Source: Gordonia rhizosphera NBRC 16068 (GTDB lineage Bacteria; Actinomycetota; Actinomycetes; Mycobacteriales; Mycobacteriaceae). From it: DNA of 44,411 nucleotides. Numbering within the stretch: the first letter of the stretch is position 1; each line of letters starts with the position of its first letter. The DNA lies in contig NZ_BAHC01000205.1 of assembly GCF_000298195.1 (NCBI RefSeq), forward strand, positions 1 through 44,411. The letters are read 5' to 3'. The notes beneath the pieces were generated by a model. It was given only the letters and a program-made list of their open reading frames with translations. It was not told the origin of the DNA and searched no databases. Of this stretch, positions 39,266 to 44,411 are shown in pieces. Both the position numbers and the translations under genes were made by a program.

Positions 39266-41485
39266 TCAGCGACGCATTATGACCGCCAGTCGGCGGCTCT
39301 CCATCCAGCGTTGCTCGACGGGCCGTCTGACGTCCGATTCGATGAGCGCCGGATAGGAGGTCAGATCGGTGAATTGCTGACGACCGGACTGGAATCCGAT
39401 CATGGCACTGGCCCGGCCACCGGCCTCCAGCTGCTCAGAGAGGAACTCGATGCAGCGCGCGGTCAAGGTGGTGGCGTGGATGCGATCGAACGGGGACGGG
39501 TCGCCGCCCTCCTGGACGTGCCCGAGGACCGCCTGCCGGGCGTCGAACAGCTCCCCGCCCTCCTTCTCGAACAACGACGTGATGAACCACGTGTTGTAGA
39601 CCGAATCGGCGCCTTCGCTGCGGATGATCAACCCCAGTCGCTTACCGGACCGGAATCCCTCGGCCATCGCGTGGATGTCGGAGGTGAGGTCGTCGATGGT
39701 GATGCGGTCCTCCGGCATGTAGATGCGTTCGGCACCTGAGGCGATCCCGCTGAGCAGGGCCAGGTATCCGCAGTCTCGACCCATCACTTCCACGACGACG
39801 ACCCGTCGGGTGGCCACCGCGGACTGCCTGATCTTGTCGACGTCGGTCACGATGCTGTTCAGCGCGGTATCGCTGCCGATGCTCAGCTCGGTGCCCGGCA
39901 CGTCGTTGTTGATCGTCATCGGCATGCAGACGATCGGGATGTCGAGCGCGGAGTACTTGTCGCGGTGCCGATGCAACTCATATGCGGCCGCGTAACCCGA
40001 CCAGCCGCCGGCCATCAGCAGACCGTCGATCCGATGGGCGGCGATCTGCTCGGCGATCTGCCCGATCTGCTCTCCCGAGGGCACGTCTCGATTGGTGCCG
40101 AGCTCGGCACCACCGTCGGACACCCAGCCACTGACATCCATCCAGCCCATCTCCTGGACCTGCCCACGCCGAAGCCCACGGAAACCGTTCTTCACCGCCA
40201 GCACGGTGTAGCCGTGGTCGAGGCCCAGTCGTACGGCAGCGCGCACCGCGGTGTTCATCCCGGGCGCCGGGCCCCCGCCGTGCACGATCGCGAGCCGGAA
40301 GCGTCGGCGGCCCGGCCGCGTCGGGCGGGCCGCGGCCTGCTGTACCGTCTGCAGGATTTTGTAGGACTGACGGAAACTCCCGCCGCGCAACAACATCGCC
40401 CCGTCATAGTCACGGGCCTTGATGCGTTCTGCGACGGCCCGTGTCTGTTCGACACACTCCATCAGCGGAGAGGTGACCACCCGGTTCCCGCGCAGGCCGA
40501 TCAACTGGGCGGGCGTCTGCGGGTCGTCGGTGAGCAGACGCTCCACGGCGGCGCACCCCAACTGGGTTGCCAGATACCGGTCGAACGCGCTCGGCGAACC
40601 GCCACGTTGCACGTGGCCGAGGGTGGTGATGCGGGTGTCCTCACCGAGCTCGTCCTCGAGAAGTTTCCGGATCTGCTCGGCGGTGATCGGATTGCCCTCG
40701 CGGTCCTCGGCGCCCTCGGCGACGACCACGACCGACTGGCGACGACCGATCAGCCGGCCGGCGCGGATGTCTCGGCACATCTGTTCGGCCCAGTCGTCGG
40801 CCGGTGGTTGTTCGGGAATCAGCACCCAGTTGGCAGCGGTGGCCAACGAGGCCATCAGCGCGAGATAGCCGCAGTGCCTGCCCATCACCTCGACGACGAA
40901 GGATCGCTGGTGGCTGGAGGCGGTGCTGCGTAGCGCGTCCATCGCCTCGACGATCCGGTGTAGCGCCGTGTCCGCGCCGATCGTCATGTCGGTGCCGGAC
41001 ATGTCGTTGTCGATCGAGCCGACCAGACCGACGAGCCGGAGGAAGGGATGGGCGTCGGCGACGTCGCGGGTGACCTCTCCGGCGTCGACCAGCTCGGCGA
41101 GCAGTTCCGCCCACTCGGCACGAAACATGTTCGCGCCGGTGAGGCTACCGTCGCCGCCGATCACGACCAGCGCGTCGATGCCGCGCTCGAGCATGTTGCG
41201 GGCAGCTGCCCGGCGGCCCTCTCGGGTACGGAACTTCTGCGACCGGGCCGTTCCGATCGCGGTGCCGCCCTTGTGCAGGATGCCGTCGGTGTCGGCGATC
41301 TCCATCCGCCGGATGAACTCACCACCTTCGACGAGGCCCTGGTAGCCCTCGTGGATCGCGTAGGCGTCGATGCCGTGGTGCAGCGCGGTGCGGATCACCG
41401 CCCGGACCGCCGGGTTCATGCCCGCGGCGTCGCCGCCGCTGGTGAGTACGCCGATACTGGATGGTGCGGACCCGGGCTCAGACAT
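39266..41485 (-). CDS. Eukaryotic-type double-domain 6-phosphofructokinase
   Basis: This 739-residue protein is built from two PfkA-like halves, whereas a bacterial PfkA is about 320-340 residues. The N-terminal half is catalytic: GVLTSGGDAAGMNPAVRA (12-29), VVIGGDGSLTGA (107-118) with D112, and VGSIDNDMSGTDMTIGADTA with base D159. MGRHCGYLAL follows. The C-terminal half (from about 395, LAIVHGGGPAPGMNTAVRAA) has GGWSG in place of GGDGS and TINND in place of TIDND. It should therefore be non-catalytic and possibly regulatory, as in fungal and animal PFK. It converts fructose 6-phosphate to fructose 1,6-bisphosphate. Single gene, convergent with the cyclase gene and separated from it by 71 bp. 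Confidence 0.9.
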   Translation of the reverse strand: MSEPGSAPSSIGVLTSGGDAAGMNPAVRAVIRTALHHGIDAYAIHEGYQGLVEGGEFIRRMEIADTDGILHKGGTAIGTARSQKFRTREGRRAAARNMLERGIDALVVIGGDGSLTGANMFRAEWAELLAELVDAGEVTRDVADAHPFLRLVGLVGSIDNDMSGTDMTIGADTALHRIVEAMDALRSTASSHQRSFVVEVMGRHCGYLALMASLATAANWVLIPEQPPADDWAEQMCRDIRAGRLIGRRQSVVVVAEGAEDREGNPITAEQIRKLLEDELGEDTRITTLGHVQRGGSPSAFDRYLATQLGCAAVERLLTDDPQTPAQLIGLRGNRVVTSPLMECVEQTRAVAERIKARDYDGAMLLRGGSFRQSYKILQTVQQAAARPTRPGRRRFRLAIVHGGGPAPGMNTAVRAAVRLGLDHGYTVLAVKNGFRGLRRGQVQEMGWMDVSGWVSDGGAELGTNRDVPSGEQIGQIAEQIAAHRIDGLLMAGGWSGYAAAYELHRHRDKYSALDIPIVCMPMTINNDVPGTELSIGSDTALNSIVTDVDKIRQSAVATRRVVVVEVMGRDCGYLALLSGIASGAERIYMPEDRITIDDLTSDIHAMAEGFRSGKRLGLIIRSEGADSVYNTWFITSLFEKEGGELFDARQAVLGHVQEGGDPSPFDRIHATTLTARCIEFLSEQLEAGGRASAMIGFQSGRQQFTDLTSYPALIESDVRRPVEQRWMESRRLAVIMRR

Positions 41486-41699
41486 ACCGGTGACCTGACG
41501 GCGGAAGGTGATCGAGTGAACCTCTGCATCTCATCGGTATTCCGTGTCCTCGTCGTGTGTAGGAGAAACGCTTCCGGTAGACCCTTCGGCTATGAGCATT
41601 GCGGTAGAGCAGAGGCTGCGCAAGCGATTCGCCGCCGGATCCATGGTGCGGGGCCGTTGGCCTCTACCGGCGGCGTGATGTCTGCATGACGATGAAGTC

Positions 41700-42227
41700 A
41701 TGACCACAAACGTGCTCGTCGCCTACGCCAGCGCCGACGGGTCGACCGCCGAGGTGGCCGACCGCCTGGGGCAATACCTGCAGGATTCGGGACTCGAGGT
41801 CCGCGTGGCATCCGTCGCCGAGGGTCCCGACCTTGTCGGCGCCGATACCGTCGTGCTGGGCAGCGCGGTTCACAACGGTGCGGTATTGCCCGAGTTCGTG
41901 GGCTTCGTAGACGACAATCTCGCCGAACTGCATCGTCACCCGGTCTGGATGTTCACCCTCAGCATGGGCCCGACGCTGCGCGGACCGATCGGCGCGATCT
42001 TCCGCAACAAGCTGCCACCCGCGGTCGCCGAGGTGCGGGACCGGTTGGCGGCGAACGCATACCACGCGTTCGCGGGGAGGTTCGGCCGTCCGCCCGAGCG
42101 AAAATTCCGGGTGCTGATGTGGGTGATGGGGGCACGCCCGGGTGATCACCGCGATTGGGCCGATGTCGAGGCGTGGGCCGCCGAGATTGCGCACGCGGCC
42201 CGGGCCGCCGAATCTCACGCCGAATAG
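41700..42227 (+). CDS. Flavodoxin-domain protein, HemG-like
   Basis: This 175-residue flavodoxin-fold protein probably binds FMN through the loop in NVLVAYASADGSTAEVADRL (4-23), which fits the T/S-x-T/S-G/E-x-T phosphate-binding pattern in a degenerate form. TVVLGSAVHNGAVLPEFVGF (about 50-69) is the second FMN loop region. VWMFTLSMGP and MWVMGARPGDHRDW are like the protoporphyrinogen-oxidase (HemG) and related flavodoxin_5 group. No heme genes are adjacent, so the role is open: electron transfer or stress-linked reduction. ATG 41700 is the first codon; no strong ribosome-binding site was seen. The 214 bases before it and the 211 after it hold nothing recognisable except the next promoter. Confidence 0.8.
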   Translation: MTTNVLVAYASADGSTAEVADRLGQYLQDSGLEVRVASVAEGPDLVGADTVVLGSAVHNGAVLPEFVGFVDDNLAELHRHPVWMFTLSMGPTLRGPIGAIFRNKLPPAVAEVRDRLAANAYHAFAGRFGRPPERKFRVLMWVMGARPGDHRDWADVEAWAAEIAHAARAAESHAE

Positions 42228-42426
42228 GTCATCGGCCGGCGGAGGCATACCCCTGGCTTCGCCGGCTCGGCAGCAGAGCCCCGACGAGATCGCGCTTGAG
42301 CTTGCACGGCGGCAAGCAGGAATCCGACCATACCCATTCGGCTCCCGCTTCCGGCGCGAAGATCCAGGTGCCGCTATCGCCGACGGGGAATCATCGGTTT
42401 GCCTTTTGCAGTGCTGTCCGCGCTCT

Positions 42427-42432
42427 TACGCT
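42427..42432 (+). promoter_or_regulatory. -10 element for the leaderless regulator gene
   Basis: TACGCT (42427-42432) ends six bases before GTG 42439, which fits a leaderless transcript. Upstream TTTGCAG is a weak -35. Motif-based. Confidence 0.45.
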
Positions 42433-42438
42433 TGTCGG

Positions 42439-44411
42439 GTGCGTTTGTCGTGGCCGATGGTCGGCCGCACGAAGGAGATGCGAATCGTCGAAGCCGCTCT
42501 CTCGGCTCCGGCCGAATCCGGCATTCTGATCAGCGGGCCGGAGGGCGTCGGCAAGAGCCGAATCGCCCGTGAGGCCTTGTCGGCAGTGGCGGCCAAGGGC
42601 GGTGGGACCCGCTGGACGGCGGGCACGTCGGCGGCGCGGGACATCCCCCTCGGCGCGTTCAGTGCGTGGGTGCCTGCGGGTGTCTCGGACACCGTTTCGG
42701 TGCTGCAGGGAGTGATCGAGGCGCTGACCGCTGCGTCGTCGGCGAGCGGTGTGGTGGTGGGTGTCGACGATGTCCATCTGCTCGACGACCTGTCCGCGTT
42801 CGTGGTGCACCAGATCGTCGCGCGTGGCACGGCGAAACTGGTCCTCACCGCGCGCGCCGATGCGCCGGTTCCCGCCCCGATCCAGGAGATCTGGAAGGCG
42901 GGACAGTGCGACCGACTCGACCTCGACGCGCTGACGCGCGACGATATCGGCGAATTGTTGTCGGCGGTGTTGGAGGGTTCGGTCGATGCGGATGTCACGC
43001 GGCGGCTGTGGCAGCTGACCGGCGGCAACGTGCTGTATCTGCGCAACATCGTCGAACACGAGGTCGCCGCCGGGCGGATGGTGCAGCGCAAAGGGTACTG
43101 GCGGTGGATCGGGGAGCCGAGTATCCCGCCTGGTTTGGTCGAGCTGATCGAATCCCGGATCGGAGCCCTTCCCGCGCCGGTCGGCGACGTGATCGACCTC
43201 GTCGCGGTGGGTGAGCCGATCGAACTGGAGGTCCTCACCCGGATCACCGACGCCGCTGCCGTCGAGGAAGCCGAGATGCGGAACCTGATAATGCTCGAGC
43301 CGGCGGGCGGCGGTATCGAGGTGCGGGTGGCCCATCCGCTCTACGGACAGGTACGCCGCGGGCGCGCGGCGCGCACTCGGCTGCGGCGGCTGCGCGGTCT
43401 GGTCGCTTCCGACCTCGCCACGTCCGACGACCGCGATGACCTGCGGGTCGTCGTACGCCGAGCCACGCTGAGCCTCGATTCGGATCTGCGGCCCGACGCC
43501 GATCTGCTTCTGCGGGCCGCATATGGCGCAGTCTGGCTCGCCGACCTGACTCTCGCGGATCGCCTCGCGGAGGCCGCTGCCCGCGCCGGAGCGGGTCCGG
43601 AACCGAATCTTGTTCGGGGACATGCATTGTCGTGGTTGGGGCGCGGGCAGGAGGCAGAGGATGTGCTTGCCGCGACGAGCACCGACGAGTTGTCCGACCG
43701 CGACCGTGCCCGGTTCGCGTTCCTGCGGTCGAGCAACATGCTGTGGGCGTTGTCGGACCCGAGGCGGGCGAAAGAACTCATCGACGACGCGGCGCGCAGC
43801 ATCGACCCGGATGTGCGCGAGTACATCGATGCCTTCCGCACGGTGTACTGGTTCGCGATGGACCAGCCGGATGCGGCCCTAAGCGCGGCATACAACCTTT
43901 CGCCGGACGACCTTCCGGTCGCCGGGGCGGAAGTGTCATGGGCGCTGACGCAGATCGCCGCCGACGCGGGACGCGCGACAGAATCGGTGTCGGTGGCGGA
44001 CACCGGACGCGCTGTCGCGACGCGATCGCTCGACGCACCGCAGATGAGGTTCAACATCGCCGACGCCGAAGTCAGCGCGCTGCTGTTGGCCGGAGAGATC
44101 CGATCTGCGCTCGATGTCGCCGAGCGTGTCCGCCGACAGTCCGCCGATCTCCCCGGGGCGGCTCAACTCCTGGGTGCCGCCGTCGCGGGTCGGGCGGCAC
44201 TTGGTGCCGGCCGACTCGACACCGCATGCTCGCTGCTGCGTACCGCGGCCGACGGTCTGTCCGTGGCGCACGCCGCGGGGTGGGGATACCGCTATCGGAT
44301 ACCGCACATCACCGCACTCGCCCTGCGCGGTTCGACACGTGAGGCGGCCGCAGCGCTCGCCGCGCACGACGACGTGCGCAGAGCCTTTCGGTCGCTGGAC
44401 CATGAGCGCGC
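42439..44411 (+). CDS. STAND-type ATPase regulator, probably LuxR family (runs off window)
   Basis: The frame is open from GTG 42439 to the last base, at least 657 residues, with the 3' end outside the window. The start reads VRLSWPMVGRTKEMRIVEAA, typical of AAA/STAND regulators. Walker A is SGPEGVGKSRIARE (about 33-46), Walker B is VVVGVDDVHLLDDL, and LTARAD is a sensor-like motif. LTGGNVLYLRNIVEHEVAAG and VAHPLYGQVRRG are landmarks of the LuxR/MalT-type ATPase core. The rest is helical repeats. The expected LuxR helix-turn-helix would lie beyond the window. Its ATPase region resembles that of the cyclase fusion at 36021, so the two are distant paralogues. Confidence 0.85.
   Translation, partial: MRLSWPMVGRTKEMRIVEAALSAPAESGILISGPEGVGKSRIAREALSAVAAKGGGTRWTAGTSAARDIPLGAFSAWVPAGVSDTVSVLQGVIEALTAASSASGVVVGVDDVHLLDDLSAFVVHQIVARGTAKLVLTARADAPVPAPIQEIWKAGQCDRLDLDALTRDDIGELLSAVLEGSVDADVTRRLWQLTGGNVLYLRNIVEHEVAAGRMVQRKGYWRWIGEPSIPPGLVELIESRIGALPAPVGDVIDLVAVGEPIELEVLTRITDAAAVEEAEMRNLIMLEPAGGGIEVRVAHPLYGQVRRGRAARTRLRRLRGLVASDLATSDDRDDLRVVVRRATLSLDSDLRPDADLLLRAAYGAVWLADLTLADRLAEAAARAGAGPEPNLVRGHALSWLGRGQEAEDVLAATSTDELSDRDRARFAFLRSSNMLWALSDPRRAKELIDDAARSIDPDVREYIDAFRTVYWFAMDQPDAALSAAYNLSPDDLPVAGAEVSWALTQIAADAGRATESVSVADTGRAVATRSLDAPQMRFNIADAEVSALLLAGEIRSALDVAERVRRQSADLPGAAQLLGAAVAGRAALGAGRLDTACSLLRTAADGLSVAHAAGWGYRYRIPHITALALRGSTREAAAALAAHDDVRRAFRSLDHER

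Noticed and set aside
42391..43623. 410-codon - strand frame near the end
   Set aside because: Shadow of the STAND ATPase, whose Walker motifs are on the + strand in a frame that runs off the window.

Overview
The window is high-GC actinobacterial DNA, most likely Mycobacteriales and Gordonia-like. The evidence is the gene order pyrG - NUDIX - xerD - parA - scpA - scpB - rluB - cmk - der, which matches the Mycobacterium tuberculosis Rv1699-Rv1713 neighbourhood. Supporting features are a DUF222/13E12-type HNH protein with a mycobacterial-type SOS box, F420-type oxidoreductases, an Acg-type nitroreductase and several apparently leaderless genes. The genus is an inference.

Region 1 (1-7846) is a conserved housekeeping operon on the + strand. 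It covers nucleotide synthesis, chromosome resolution and segregation, and ribosome maturation, and most junctions are 4-nt start/stop overlaps.

Region 2 (7847-14014) is an accessory and decay zone. It has seven 21-bp tandem repeats, a small GlsB-like membrane protein, a wrecked acyltransferase-3 gene, an ORF cut by one ochre codon, a deazaflavin-type nitroreductase, and an alpha/beta-hydrolase pseudogene spread over several frames. Then come tRNA-Pro(GGG) and a protein with two repeated DNA-binding-like modules fused to a PD-(D/E)XK nuclease.

Region 3 (14015-20482) holds a DUF4386 membrane protein, an OmpR-type response regulator with a GAF-PAS histidine kinase, a convergent acetoacetyl-CoA synthetase and an LLM-class flavin oxidoreductase.

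Region 4 (20483-25905) shows a repeated rearrangement signature. The last 30 bp of the LLM gene locus recur after a decayed PknK/MalT-like regulator remnant. The last 82 bp of the Acg-type nitroreductase recur (80/82 identical) after a long GapB-type GAPDH gene. A haloalkane dehalogenase lies between.

Region 5 (25906-30417) is a self-contained catabolic unit on the - strand: a ROK repressor, then an MFS exporter translationally coupled to a YtcJ-like amidohydrolase. A 23-bp near-perfect palindrome in front of the MFS gene is the probable operator.

Region 6 (30651-35843) has the SOS-box-preceded DUF222-HNH gene, an AmmeMemoRadiSam-type radical SAM enzyme without its usual partners, and a serine-recombinase-like protein whose catalytic serine is glycine, coupled to a 100-aa unknown. 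A second deazaflavin-type reductase follows.

Region 7 (36021-44411) has a zinc-ribbon/class III cyclase/ATPase signalling protein, a double-length eukaryotic-type 6-phosphofructokinase whose C-terminal half has lost its catalytic motifs, a flavodoxin, and a second STAND-type ATPase that runs off the window. No single obvious defence or biosynthetic system is present. The most unusual items are the two gene-tail duplications, the serine-less recombinase pair, the nuclease beside the tRNA and the eukaryotic-type PFK.
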